Shown: positions 26,801-35,220, counted from the stretch's first letter. The stretch is DNA of 54,960 bases from Candidatus Merdivicinus faecavium (GCA_018716285.1 DVKD01000034.1:1-54960); one strand, 5' to 3'. Program-made: numbers and translations. Notes: generated by a model not told the origin, from the sequence alone.

Positions 26801-28066
26801 ATGTATCGGGACATTCTCAAAAACGCCGACTACCGCAAGCTGCTTTTCGCCAATGTCATCAACGACTTCGGCGACAGCATCGACGCCATTGCCTTTACCT
26901 GGCTTACCTATCAGCTGAGCCACAGCGCGTCCTTAAGCGCCCTGGTGCTGGCGGCAAACCTGCTGCCCACCGTGATTTTTCAGCCCCTGTTCAGCCCCAT
27001 CACCGACCGGCTGCCCAAAAAGCCGGTGATGGCGGTCTGCGACTTTATCCGGGGCGGACTGGTGGGGATTTTTCTGCTGCTTTATCTCACCGGCTCTTTG
27101 CAGGCCTGGATGCTCCTGGCTTTTTCCTTTGCCATGAACACGGTGGAATCCTTCCGGATTCCCGCCGGCGCCGGGATGCTGCCGCGGCTGGTGGGGCAGG
27201 AGGAGTACGAAAAAGCCAGCAGCCTGATGCGCTCCGCCTGCACGGTGGCGGATCTGGCAGGCACCGGCCTGGCCGGCATCATCGCGGCCTTTTCGATGGG
27301 GACGGCCTTCGGCATCGACCTTTTGACCTTTGTCCTGTCCGGCCTGCTGATTCTTGGTATCCGGTTCCGGGAAAGCATCGCCCCGCAGGCGGAGCGGAAG
27401 GGATATTTTACCGAACTGAAGGGCGGTTTCCGGTATCTGGGGAAAAACCAGCTCTTTGTGCTGATCGTCGCGGGAGCGGTGCTGTTCAACAGCGTCGGCA
27501 CGATCCTCGGCTGCCTGATGGTCCCTTATATCTCGGATGTCTTCCGGGGCGGCAGTATGGCGCTGTCCATGTTTGGGGTTGCCCAGACCGCCGGGATGCT
27601 GCTGGCCTTCTATTTCTATCCCAAAATTTCGGAAAAAATCTCCTATCGGGCGCAATTTCTGGCCGGATATGCGGCCCTTGCCGCGGGGTATGCAGCCCTG
27701 ACGGTCTTTCCCGCACTGGGCTGGTTCCGCTACCTGGCAGCCGGGCTCTTCATGTTCGCCTGGGGAGGGGTCATGGGGGTGACCAACAGCTTTTTCAGCG
27801 TCCAGTTTGTCCGCATTGTGGAGCCGGATTACCTGGGACGGGCCACGGCGGTCTTTAATTCCGTAGGCTGCTGCGTTTCGCCGGTGATGTCCCTGCTGGT
27901 GGCAGGGATGGCGTCGTTTCTTTCCGTGCAGGGGATCCTGCTCATTGGCGCCGCGGCCGCCGCTGTGATTTTTGTCATCCTGGCCCGGCTGAAAATCTGT
28001 TACCGCTTGAACCGGGAAGAAAAACCTGCTATCATGGAAGGAGAACAAAATTTAGGAGCGGATTAA
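26801..28066 (+). CDS. MFS efflux transporter, second tandem copy
   Basis: A 421-aa paralogue of the preceding protein, sharing most residues in the N-terminal half (for example SHSASLSAL, TVIFQPLFSPITDRLPKKPV) and diverging more in the C-terminal half. About 12 membrane helices. It starts 33 bp after the first copy with its own AGAGAGG-like site. The close similarity at DNA level suggests a fairly recent duplication kept by selection; the two may export different substrates or act as a heterodimer, neither shown. One base separates its stop from the regulator gene. Confidence 0.9.
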   Translation: MYRDILKNADYRKLLFANVINDFGDSIDAIAFTWLTYQLSHSASLSALVLAANLLPTVIFQPLFSPITDRLPKKPVMAVCDFIRGGLVGIFLLLYLTGSLQAWMLLAFSFAMNTVESFRIPAGAGMLPRLVGQEEYEKASSLMRSACTVADLAGTGLAGIIAAFSMGTAFGIDLLTFVLSGLLILGIRFRESIAPQAERKGYFTELKGGFRYLGKNQLFVLIVAGAVLFNSVGTILGCLMVPYISDVFRGGSMALSMFGVAQTAGMLLAFYFYPKISEKISYRAQFLAGYAALAAGYAALTVFPALGWFRYLAAGLFMFAWGGVMGVTNSFFSVQFVRIVEPDYLGRATAVFNSVGCCVSPVMSLLVAGMASFLSVQGILLIGAAAAAVIFVILARLKICYRLNREEKPAIMEGEQNLGAD

Positions 28067-28067
28067 G

Positions 28068-29114
28068 ATGAAACTGGAACCCTTCCACCTGTATCTGGAG
28101 GCCTATGGGCTCCTTTGTCAGAAATGCCAGCCGGACGACGCCGCACCCAAAGCGGAGAGGCTCGCCCATCGGTCCAGCGACCCCGAGCTTGCCCGGAAAC
28201 TCACAGAGCCGTACCAGGAAATGCTGGAAGCCTGTACGGATATTTCCCTGCCGGAATCGCCCCTGTTCCAGCGGATATTTCAGCAGGAGGGCCCGGATTC
28301 CCTATTATTTCAGGAGCTTTTCATGACCTATTTCAGCCCCCTGGACGCCCGGCCGCCGCTCGAGCAGCTGCGGGCGGGCATCCGGGAAAGGGGGATCCGG
28401 CAGTTTCTGCTGAACATCCCGACGGAACGCGAGGACGGCGAACAGGCGGACAGCCCTTCGGAAGCGGAGCTGCTGGCCCTCCTCCATGAGGAGAGCATCA
28501 CCCCCGAAGGGCGGTCCGCCATTCTGGAGGTCGCCATGTTCCCGGATTTTTACGCCGTCCAGCTGGCGGAGCTGCTGGAAAAAATCGCCGGGAGAATCGA
28601 GCCCATTATGCAGAAGCACCGGGACAAATTCCGCTATGCGGAAGAATTTTTCGCAGCGCCCGAGCTGGAAAGCCGGATGCGGGAGCGGGTCCATCTTCAG
28701 GTGCCGGAGAATACCATCGTCTTCCCGAGCCTCAGCGCCTTCAACTACGGGCTGATCTATCAGCTCCCGGGCAGCGAAACGCCGTATCTGGTGCTGGGCA
28801 TCCTCTTCTGCGGGGTGGACCTTTTCTCCCAGAGCCGGCTTTCCGGCGAACAGATCGCGGCCCGGTTAAAGCTCCTGGGGGATTCCACCAAGCTCGAGAT
28901 CCTGCACATCCTCAAGGAGGGCCCCGCCTATCAGGCGGAGCTGGCCAAGCGCCTCAAGCTCACCACCCCCACCGTGTTCCACCACATGAACCTGCTGGCC
29001 CAGCGGGATTTCATCACCGACGAGGTGCGGGACAACCGCATTTACTACCATCTGAATACCAGAAGCATCGACGAGCTGACCGAGAGCCTCCGGCGCTACC
29101 TGGGGCTGGAATAA
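28068..29114 (+). CDS. ArsR-type winged-helix regulator with long N-terminal domain
   Basis: A 348-aa protein. Only the last 90 or so residues are a recognisable winged helix (LKLLGDSTKLEILHILKEG, AYQAELAKRLKLTTPTVFHH, then a RIYYHL wing). The first 255 residues are mostly helical with no known motif and probably sense a ligand. No ArsR metal-binding ELCVCDL motif is present, so a metal sensor is unlikely. It closes the MFS operon and probably represses the promoter at 25433-25461. AGGAG precedes the start. Confidence 0.85.
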   Translation: MKLEPFHLYLEAYGLLCQKCQPDDAAPKAERLAHRSSDPELARKLTEPYQEMLEACTDISLPESPLFQRIFQQEGPDSLLFQELFMTYFSPLDARPPLEQLRAGIRERGIRQFLLNIPTEREDGEQADSPSEAELLALLHEESITPEGRSAILEVAMFPDFYAVQLAELLEKIAGRIEPIMQKHRDKFRYAEEFFAAPELESRMRERVHLQVPENTIVFPSLSAFNYGLIYQLPGSETPYLVLGILFCGVDLFSQSRLSGEQIAARLKLLGDSTKLEILHILKEGPAYQAELAKRLKLTTPTVFHHMNLLAQRDFITDEVRDNRIYYHLNTRSIDELTESLRRYLGLE

Positions 29115-29269
29115 ACAGGGAAAATCTGTCAAAGCTCCTTCAAAAAGGATTTACAATTTTCAAGTAAGTTTCACTTTGGTGTCAAATGCATTTCACCTGG
29201 CGCGGGTATACTAAAGACAATGAAAAGAGAAACAACCCCTGATGGAAATTCGATAAAGGAGCGATTGAT

Positions 29270-30472
29270 ATGTTACAGAATTATCAGAATAATTTCCAGC
29301 AGTTTGATGAAGAAGAACCCCACACCTCCCATGCCCACAAAAAGAGCCCGTACCTGACCAAAAAGGCCGGCGCGCTGGTCGCAGCGCTGTGCATCCTCGC
29401 CTCCGGCAGCATCGGCTACGCCGCCGGCGTCTTAAACACCGCCGTCCCGCAGAGCGTTCAGAGCGGCACCCAGACTACCCTCCCGGCCGTCTCCTCTGAC
29501 AGCACCGGGGCGAGCACGGTCGCGGCCAACAGCGGAAGCACCGGCGACGCGCTGAGCGTCACCGAAATCGCCGCCAGGGTCGCCGACTCGGTCGTCGAGA
29601 TCACCACCGAGAGCACCCAGTATGATACCTTCATGGGCCAGTACGTCTCGGAGGGCGCCGGCAGCGGCGTCATCCTCTCCTCTGACGGCTACATTGTCAC
29701 CAACAACCACGTCATCGAGGGCGCGTCGACCATCAACGTCACCCTGCGCGACGGTACAAGCTATCCCGCCACCCTCGTCGGCACCGACTCCCAGGGCGAC
29801 ATCGCCGTGATCAAGATCGACGCCACCGGCCTCCAGGCCGCGACGGTCGGCAATTCCGACAGCCTGCAGGTCGGCGACACCGCCGTCGCGGTCGGCAACC
29901 CGCTCGGCCAGCTGGGCGGCACCGTCACCGACGGCATCATCAGCGCGCTGGACCGCGAGATCGACCTCGACGGCCAGACCATGACCCTCCTGCAGACCAA
30001 CGCGGCCATCAACCCCGGCAACTCGGGCGGCGGCCTCTTTAACGATCGCGGCGAACTCATCGGCATCGTCGTCGCCAAATCCTCCGGCAGCGGCATCGAG
30101 GGGCTCGGCTTCGCGGTCCCGATCAACACCGCTATGGATCTTGTCGACGACATCATGCAGTATGGCTATGTCAAAGGCCGCATTGACCTTGGCATGACGA
30201 CCACTGAGGTTTCCAGCTCGACGATGGCCATGATGTACGGCTACTCAGCCGGCGTCTACATCGACGAAGTGACGCCCGGCTCCAACGCCGAAGAAGTCGG
30301 CTTCCGCTCCGGCGACCGGATCGTCTCCTTCAACGGGACCGAGATTTCCTCCGCCGCCGACCTCACTAAGGCGCTCTCCTCCTGCAGTGTGGGCGATACC
30401 GTTGAAATCGTCATCGCCCGCAACGGCCAGCGCTACGTCGGTGAGCTGACCCTCGAGGAAGCCCACGCTTAA
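29270..30472 (+). CDS. htrA: HtrA/DegP-like membrane-anchored serine protease
   Basis: A 400-aa S1C protease acting outside the cytoplasmic membrane on misfolded proteins. A cytoplasmic acidic/His-rich N-terminus (1-26) precedes one membrane anchor (about 31-55), then a protease domain with the triad His147 (NNHVIEGA), Asp177 (GDIAVIKID) and Ser252 (NPGNSGGGLF), then one PDZ domain (about 305-395, IDEVTPGSNAEEVGFRSGDR). Length and order match Gram-positive HtrA. GGAG precedes the ATG. It has its own TATACT -10 near 29208; the -35 is weak, hinting at an activated or alternative-sigma promoter. Confidence 0.96.
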   Translation: MLQNYQNNFQQFDEEEPHTSHAHKKSPYLTKKAGALVAALCILASGSIGYAAGVLNTAVPQSVQSGTQTTLPAVSSDSTGASTVAANSGSTGDALSVTEIAARVADSVVEITTESTQYDTFMGQYVSEGAGSGVILSSDGYIVTNNHVIEGASTINVTLRDGTSYPATLVGTDSQGDIAVIKIDATGLQAATVGNSDSLQVGDTAVAVGNPLGQLGGTVTDGIISALDREIDLDGQTMTLLQTNAAINPGNSGGGLFNDRGELIGIVVAKSSGSGIEGLGFAVPINTAMDLVDDIMQYGYVKGRIDLGMTTTEVSSSTMAMMYGYSAGVYIDEVTPGSNAEEVGFRSGDRIVSFNGTEISSAADLTKALSSCSVGDTVEIVIARNGQRYVGELTLEEAHA

Positions 30473-30570
30473 CCTTTGCCAGACCCCTCATATACGAGCT
30501 TTTCCATCGGCCAAACGCCCGGCAGGTCCTCCCCGCCGGGCGTTTGGCTGTCCTTTTTTCTGTACGGCTC

Positions 30571-30831
30571 TTATTTTCCCCCAGCCTTTTCCGCCCGGTC
30601 GAGCTCCTCCTCCAGCTTGAGGATGACGGCGCTCATCTTCACGTTCATGGCCGTGCAGATGCGGTAGAGCGTCTCCAGGGTCGGCTTGCGCTCGCCGCGC
30701 TCAATGGCGCTCAGATGGCTGCGCCCGATCGCGGCCAGGCCGCTCAAAACCTCCTGGGACATCCCGCTCTGCTGGCGGAAATGCGCGATGACCCGCCCGA
30801 CCAGGACGGGATCCAAAGTAGAAATATACAT
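30571..30831 (-). CDS. Small XRE-family HTH regulator
   Basis: An 86-aa DNA-binding protein: LVGRVIAHFRQQSGMSQEVL, GLAAIGRSHLSAIERGERKP, TLETLYRICTAMNVKMS. All parts of a Cro/C1 helix-turn-helix are present, followed by a short charged tail. The start MYISTLDP at 30831 has GAGGTGAG upstream. That site lies in the loop of an 11-bp perfect inverted repeat that also covers the start codon, suggesting tight self-control. Divergent from the TM2 protein gene. Confidence 0.87.
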   Translation of the reverse strand: MYISTLDPVLVGRVIAHFRQQSGMSQEVLSGLAAIGRSHLSAIERGERKPTLETLYRICTAMNVKMSAVILKLEEELDRAEKAGGK

Positions 30832-30853
30832 AGCACTCACCTCTATGTATATT
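30823..30853 (-). promoter_or_regulatory. Perfect inverted repeat over RBS and start codon of the HTH gene
   Basis: AATATACATAG (30823-30833) and CTATGTATATT (30843-30853) with a 9-nt centre. As DNA it is a likely operator; as RNA it would pair the start codon and display the ribosome site in the loop. Confidence 0.7.
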
Positions 30854-30878
30854 CTAGGGGACAAATTACAGCGTTCTG

Positions 30879-30917
30879 AACACATATGTTGACAATTGCG
30901 CACTTATGTGTTAAACT
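30879..30917 (+). promoter_or_regulatory. Promoter of the TM2 gene with flanking inverted repeat
   Basis: TTGACA (30889-30894), 17-bp spacer, TAAACT (30912-30917). AACACATA (30879-30886) and TATGTGTT (30905-30912) form an 8-bp inverted repeat around the -35. Confidence 0.7.
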
Positions 30918-30948
30918 GAAAGCATCAATCTTGGGAGGAGATGCCAGC

Positions 30949-31374
30949 ATGGAAAATCAAACGGAAGCCGCTGCGGCTGAAAGGCAGCCGCAGCAAAACC
31001 CACAGCCCCAGCAGCCGCTCAAAACCAAATTCTGCAAGCACTGCGGCGCGCAAATCCCGGAGGACGCCGTCCTCTGCACCGCCTGCGGACGGCAGGTGGA
31101 GGAGCTCAAAGGCGCGGCCGCGCAGCCGTCCATCATCATCAACAACGAGAACACCAACCAGAACACCCTCGGCGCGGCGCAGGCTGGAAGGCGGCGCAGC
31201 AAGTGGGTCGCCCTCGCCCTCTGCTTCTTCCTCGGCGTCATCGGCGCGCACAAATTTTACGAGGGCAGGACCGGGATGGGAGTCCTCTACCTCTTCACCC
31301 TCGGCCTCTTCGGGATCGGCGTTCTCATCGATTTCATCGCCCTGCTCTTCAAGCCCAACCCCTACTATGTCTGA
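30949..31374 (+). CDS. Zinc-ribbon and TM2-domain membrane protein
   Basis: A 141-aa protein. A Gln-rich start is followed by a zinc ribbon (FCKHCGAQIPEDAVLCTACG, about residues 27-46), an Asn-rich linker and a TM2 domain: KWVALALCFFLGVIGAHKFY then MGVLYLFTLGLFGIGVLIDF, two membrane helices joined by the conserved G-x-H-x-F-Y turn. Function of TM2 proteins in bacteria is unclear. The start MENQTEAA at 30949 has GGGAGGAG upstream. It is divergent from an HTH gene and followed by a bidirectional terminator. Confidence 0.87.
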   Translation: MENQTEAAAAERQPQQNPQPQQPLKTKFCKHCGAQIPEDAVLCTACGRQVEELKGAAAQPSIIINNENTNQNTLGAAQAGRRRSKWVALALCFFLGVIGAHKFYEGRTGMGVLYLFTLGLFGIGVLIDFIALLFKPNPYYV

Positions 31375-31384
31375 TCCCGCGCAA

Positions 31385-31420
31385 AAATCCCCGCCTGACT
31401 GTGCTGTCAGGCGGGGATTT
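31385..31420. terminator. Bidirectional terminator between TM2 gene and rubredoxin gene
   Basis: A perfect 15-bp stem (AAATCCCCGCCTGAC with its complement; arms 31385-31399 and 31406-31420) flanked by A and T runs. Confidence 0.9.
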
Positions 31421-31436
31421 CCCGTTATATGGGCGC

Positions 31437-32084
31437 TTATTCCTCTTTTTCGAACAGCTCGGCCCCGACGCCGCAGACCGGGCAGGTGAAATCCTCCGGC
31501 AGCGGGCCCTCATGGACGTAGCCGCAGATGGTGCAGCGCCAGCTCTCCTTTTTGGGCGCCTCCTTGACCGCCGCCTTCTCGGTGGGGTTGTAGGAGGAGG
31601 CGTTTTTGGGGGTCAGGCCCTTCTTGACCTGGTGGTAGTAGGCGTAGGTCATCGGCTCCTCGTCGAGCAGGCGCTCGGCCTCGGTCAGCTCGCCCACAAA
31701 GAGGACGTGGGTCCCGAGGTCGGTCTCGCCGATCACCCGGCAGCTGAACCGCGCGACGGCGTGCTCGGTCGGGTAAGGGATGCCGCTCTCGTCTTCCCCG
31801 TAGGGGATGCCGTCAAATTTGTCCAGATCCCGTCCGGAGCGGAAGCCGAACCGGCCGATCAGCTCCATCCCGGCCCCGACGCCGAGGGCGACGCCGGTAA
31901 AGCGCCCCGCTTTGCGGATGATTTCGGTCGTCACGTTGTTCTTGTTGACTGCGACTACCAGGCGGGGCGGCTCGGCCGTCACCTGGGTCAGGGTGTTGAC
32001 GATGCAGCCGGAACGGCGTTCCCCGTCCGTGCTGCTCACCACATAAAGCCCGTAGCTCATCGTAAAAAGTGCCTGCAAGTCCAT
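31437..32084 (-). CDS. hrb: High-molecular-weight rubredoxin (flavin reductase-rubredoxin fusion)
   Basis: A 215-aa two-domain electron carrier. Residues 1-155 are an FMN-binding flavin reductase-like domain (MSYGLYVVSSTDGERRSGCI, PPRLVVAVNKNN). The last 45 residues are rubredoxin, with the iron ligands CTICGY and CPVCGV. In anaerobes such Hrb proteins pass electrons from NADH to flavodiiron proteins that remove oxygen or nitric oxide. The start at 32084 has AGGAGG before it. A PerR-like box lies just after the -10, consistent with induction by peroxide or oxygen. No flavodiiron or rubrerythrin gene is adjacent. Confidence 0.92.
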   Translation of the reverse strand: MDLQALFTMSYGLYVVSSTDGERRSGCIVNTLTQVTAEPPRLVVAVNKNNVTTEIIRKAGRFTGVALGVGAGMELIGRFGFRSGRDLDKFDGIPYGEDESGIPYPTEHAVARFSCRVIGETDLGTHVLFVGELTEAERLLDEEPMTYAYYHQVKKGLTPKNASSYNPTEKAAVKEAPKKESWRCTICGYVHEGPLPEDFTCPVCGVGAELFEKEE

Positions 32085-32128
32085 TTTGTCATCCTCCTGT
32101 TCCTTGATCAATCTGTATGACAACAGTT

Positions 32129-32175
32129 TTAAATGATTCTAAAACTATTATACCCTCTTTGCCCGCAATTGTCCA
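32129..32175 (-). promoter_or_regulatory. Promoter of hrb with PerR-like box
   Basis: Minus strand: -35 TGGACA (32170-32175), 16-bp spacer, -10 TATAAT (32148-32153). At 32129-32143 the 15-mer TTTAAATGATTCTAA matches the PerR pattern TTAnAATnATTnTAA at 11 of 12 fixed positions, directly downstream of the -10 as in repressed PerR genes. Confidence 0.65.
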
Positions 32176-32204
32176 GCTTATTTTGAAAATTTTGCAAAAA
32201 CAAG

Positions 32205-32232
32205 GATATTTTCCCGCCCTGTCCGATAGAAT
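32205..32232 (+). promoter_or_regulatory. Possible sigma-E promoter of spmAB
   Basis: GATATT (32205-32210), 14-bp spacer, GATAGAAT (32225-32232), similar to the mother-cell sigma-E pattern (ATATT, then CATACAAT). spmAB is sigma-E controlled in Bacillus subtilis, which fits. Confidence 0.45.
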
Positions 32233-32264
32233 GAAAACAGCACGATGCGAAAGGAAGGATCTGC

Positions 32265-32852
32265 ATGAACTGGATTCTCACAATTCTGGCCCTGCTGTCC
32301 ATTGTTTTCGGGCTCTGCTCGGGCAGGATGGAGGCGGTGGGGTCGGCCGCCCTCCAGAAATGCGGGGAGGCGGTTCCCCTGGTCCTCTCGCTGGCCGGCG
32401 CGCTCTGCCTCTGGAGCGGGCTTGCAGAGATCGCCGGGCGGGCAGGTCTGACCGAAAAGCTCGCCGCCCTCTTCCGCCCCCTGACCGGCCGCCTTTTCCC
32501 CGCCTTCCGGCGGGACAGCGCGGTGCTGGGGCTTATCTCGATGAACATCGCCGCCAACCTCCTCGGCCTCGGCAACGCCGCCACCCCGCTCGGCCTTGCC
32601 GCGATGGAGCGGATGGCCGCGGGCGGGAACGGCGCCGCCACCCGGGAGATGATCACCCTGGTCGTCCTCAACACCTGCTCCATCCAGCTCATCCCGACCA
32701 CCGTCGCGGCCGTCCGCCTGTCGATGGGGAGCGCGGCCCCGATGGAGATTCTGCCGCCCGTCCTGGCCGCGTCCGCCCTCTCGCTCGCCGTCTCGCTGCT
32801 GCTTTGCACAGTCTGCGCCCGGCTCTTTCCGGATAAGGGGGGCGCGCGATGA
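32265..32852 (+). CDS. spmA: Spore maturation protein A
   Basis: A 195-aa integral membrane protein, matching SpmA length (196 in Bacillus subtilis), with a nucleoside-transporter-like (Gate) fold: SMNIAANLLGLGNAATPLGL and TLVVLNTCSIQLIPTTVAAVR are the conserved core. In Bacillus SpmA and SpmB are needed for proper spore core dehydration. The stop overlaps the spmB start (ATGA), so the two are coupled. AAGGAAGG precedes the start. Confidence 0.95.
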   Translation: MNWILTILALLSIVFGLCSGRMEAVGSAALQKCGEAVPLVLSLAGALCLWSGLAEIAGRAGLTEKLAALFRPLTGRLFPAFRRDSAVLGLISMNIAANLLGLGNAATPLGLAAMERMAAGGNGAATREMITLVVLNTCSIQLIPTTVAAVRLSMGSAAPMEILPPVLAASALSLAVSLLLCTVCARLFPDKGGAR

Positions 32853-33367
32853 AGCTCTTCGCCGCGCTGGCGGTCCCGCTTGCGGTGGGCGGCATCCTCC
32901 TATATGGTTTGCTGCACGGGGTCGACCTATTCGCCGCTTTTGCGGAAGGGGCAAAAAAAGGGCTCCGCACCGCCGCCGCCATGCTGCCGCCCCTTGTCCT
33001 CTTTTTGGCAATTCTGGGGATGTTCGAGGCGTCGGGCGGGCTCGACGTCCTCTGCCACGCCCTCCGCCCCGCAGCCGAACTGCTGGACATCCCGCCGGAG
33101 GTGCTGCCGCTTTCTCTGCTGCGACCGGTGTCGGGGAGCGGATCGCTCGCCGTCTTCCGCGAGATCCTGGCCGAATACGGCCCGGACAGCGCCGTCGGGC
33201 GGACAGCGAGCGTCATCCAGAGCGCCTCGGAAACGACCTTCTACACCCTCACCGTCTATTTCGGGGCGGCCAAAATCTCGCGCCAGCGCTACGCCCTGCC
33301 CTGCTCGCTCGCCGGGGATCTGGCGGTCGTTCTGTCGGCAGGCTGGCTTGTCGGAAGGATGCTCTGA
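32849..33367 (+). CDS. spmB: Spore maturation protein B
   Basis: A 172-aa membrane protein, paralogous to SpmA in fold. Conserved segments are MFEASGGLDVLCHALRPAAE, LLRPVSGSGSLAV and SASETTFYTLTVYFG, which match SpmB well. It acts with SpmA in the mother cell or forespore membrane during spore core dehydration. Full length. Its presence supports an organism able to sporulate. Confidence 0.95.
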   Translation: MKLFAALAVPLAVGGILLYGLLHGVDLFAAFAEGAKKGLRTAAAMLPPLVLFLAILGMFEASGGLDVLCHALRPAAELLDIPPEVLPLSLLRPVSGSGSLAVFREILAEYGPDSAVGRTASVIQSASETTFYTLTVYFGAAKISRQRYALPCSLAGDLAVVLSAGWLVGRML

Positions 33368-33659
33368 GTTTTCCACAACGATCTGTTGAAAATGTGGAAA
33401 AAATCCGGCCCGTAGTCGCCACAAATTGCTTACAATTGATCCGGCAAAAATTCAAGCTGCATTCACAGACAATTTTTTCCTCCTTGCTATACTGAATGTA
33501 ATAACAACACCAGCCGAACAATTGGCGCCGGGAGACGGAAAGTCCTCCCCGCTTCTTAACAATTTATTCAAGCCAATTTGTTGATGCGTACATCTTCCGG
33601 ATGTATCATAAAAACAGATGGCTGGTTTGTGAATTTGAAAAAGAAGGAATGAACCCGCT

Positions 33660-34262
33660 ATGAAAATGCAAAAGTGTCTGTCCTGTCTCGGCGCCGCCGC
33701 GCTCTCGGCCTGTGCGCTGACCAGCTGCGGCGGAGGAGACAGCAGCGCCCTGCAGGTTGTCGCCGCAAATACCTTCGTCAGCGAGGAGGCCCTCACCGCT
33801 TATTCCGACGAGCTGCTGGCCGCCCACCCCGAATGGGCGGAGGGCGAAACCGCGGTGGAATTCACCGCTTTGAGCCTTGGCTCTGAAGAATCGGATGCAG
33901 CCGCCTATGGCGCGGGCATCATGAAGGTGAGCGCAATGGTCGCCTCCGGGGAAATCGATGTGATGATCTGCGACCTGGAGAACGCCGCCCGCAACGCCCG
34001 GAGCGATGTGTATCTTCCTCTTGAGGACTTCCTCTCCGAAGAGGAAATGGCCGCCTACAGCGACCTCGCCCTCTCCTTTGACATGGTGGACGACGAGGGC
34101 AACCCGACCGGAGAGCAAACTGCGGCCTGCGGCCTCTCCCTGACCGGCAGCGACGCACTCTCCGACATCTATGGGGAGAGCGAGTACGGCGTCTTCATCG
34201 TCGCCAACACCGAAAACGTCGAACAGGCCAAAGACGTCGCGCTCGCAATCCTCGAGTCGTAA
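33660..34262 (+). CDS. Putative lipoprotein of unknown function
   Basis: A 200-aa secreted protein. A signal peptide ends at a lipobox (ALTSC, Cys23), so it is probably lipid-anchored outside the membrane. The mature part is acidic and begins with VVAANTFVSEEAL. The segment MVASGEIDVMICDLENAAR resembles a solute-binding-protein-like turn, but I cannot assign a family. AAGGA lies before the ATG. It is preceded by about 290 bases without genes containing a TATACT -10 near 33488, and has no operon partner. Confidence 0.75.
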   Translation: MKMQKCLSCLGAAALSACALTSCGGGDSSALQVVAANTFVSEEALTAYSDELLAAHPEWAEGETAVEFTALSLGSEESDAAAYGAGIMKVSAMVASGEIDVMICDLENAARNARSDVYLPLEDFLSEEEMAAYSDLALSFDMVDDEGNPTGEQTAACGLSLTGSDALSDIYGESEYGVFIVANTENVEQAKDVALAILES

Positions 34263-34398
34263 CGCCCCTTTACCCCGCCAGACCTCTTACCTCCCATATA
34301 TCGGAGCCCCCGCTGTTTCCCCTGCGGGGGCTCCCTTCTTTCCGCCGATCCTTATGCGGACACAGGCCGGATCATAAAAATTGCCCGGTCATTTTTCT

Positions 34399-34426
34399 TT
34401 GCAAAATCCCCCGAATGTGGTACAAT
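34399..34426 (+). promoter_or_regulatory. Promoter of the exonuclease gene
   Basis: TTGCAA (34399-34404), 16-bp spacer, TACAAT (34421-34426). Confidence 0.65.
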
Positions 34427-34469
34427 AGAGAAGAAATCCGTCGAATCCTGCCAATGGAGGCTTCTTGCT

Positions 34470-35132
34470 ATGTATCACGTGTTTCTCGATTTTGAAATGA
34501 ATCCCATCGCCGCCGCCAACCGCAATCCGGACGACCCGGTCCGCCATGAGATCATCGAGATCGGCGCGGTCCGCCTCGACCCCAACTACCAGCTGACCGA
34601 CCGGTACGACCGCTTTGTCCGCCCGGAGCGCAACACCATCACCAAAACCATCACAAACCTCACCGGCATCACCCAGGCTGACGTCGAAAACGCCCCGATC
34701 CTGGCCGACGCCCTTGAAGAATTCGCCGCCTGGATCGGGGAGGAGCCGGTCCGGGTCTATTCCTGGAGCAACACCGACCGCGCCCAGCTCTTCGGCGAAT
34801 GCGACTTAAAGGATCTTTACATCCCCGACCCCTTCTTCCGGTGGATGGATTTCCAGCGGGTCTACACCCGGCTGGTGGGCCTTTCCCGGCGCTCCAACCT
34901 CTCGCTCCACAACGCCATCGGCTCGGTGGAGCAGAAGTTTGAGGGCCGCCAGCACCGGGCTGTCGACGATGCCGAAATGGCCGCGTCGCTGCTCACCCTC
35001 GTCAAGGACAAGGAGGCCTTCGCCGAGCGCACCCGCATCATCCATGAGGTCTTCAAGCCCGCCACCCCCAAAGGGACCGGCTCCACCCTGGGCGACCTGC
35101 TGGCCGGCGCCTTCGCGCAGATCAAGGAATAA
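34470..35132 (+). CDS. DEDDh 3'-5' exonuclease family protein
   Basis: A 220-aa protein with the DEDDh exonuclease pattern: D7-x-E9 in FLDFEMNP, the ITNLTGITQADV motif (about 65-75), SNTDRAQL (second Asp block) and the C-terminal HRAVDDAEMAA (His and Asp of ExoIII). This fold is shared by the proofreading subunit of DNA polymerase III, RNase T and KapD-like proteins. The substrate, DNA or RNA, cannot be chosen. The N-terminal form resembles KapD/ERI-1-like exonucleases. A single-gene unit ending in a terminator. Confidence 0.87.
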   Translation: MYHVFLDFEMNPIAAANRNPDDPVRHEIIEIGAVRLDPNYQLTDRYDRFVRPERNTITKTITNLTGITQADVENAPILADALEEFAAWIGEEPVRVYSWSNTDRAQLFGECDLKDLYIPDPFFRWMDFQRVYTRLVGLSRRSNLSLHNAIGSVEQKFEGRQHRAVDDAEMAASLLTLVKDKEAFAERTRIIHEVFKPATPKGTGSTLGDLLAGAFAQIKE

Positions 35133-35152
35133 GCCGCGCCCTTTAAACGCCA

Positions 35153-35189
35153 AAAGCATCCGCATGGCCACGCCATACGGATGCTTTTT
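35153..35189 (+). terminator. Terminator of the exonuclease gene
   Basis: AAAGCATCCG (35153-35162) pairs with CGGATGCTTT (35178-35187), followed by T residues; symmetrical enough to serve the converging lipoprotein gene. Confidence 0.8.
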
Positions 35190-35220
35190 CATACATTCCG
35201 GCGCCCGAGAGGCTGCGCCA

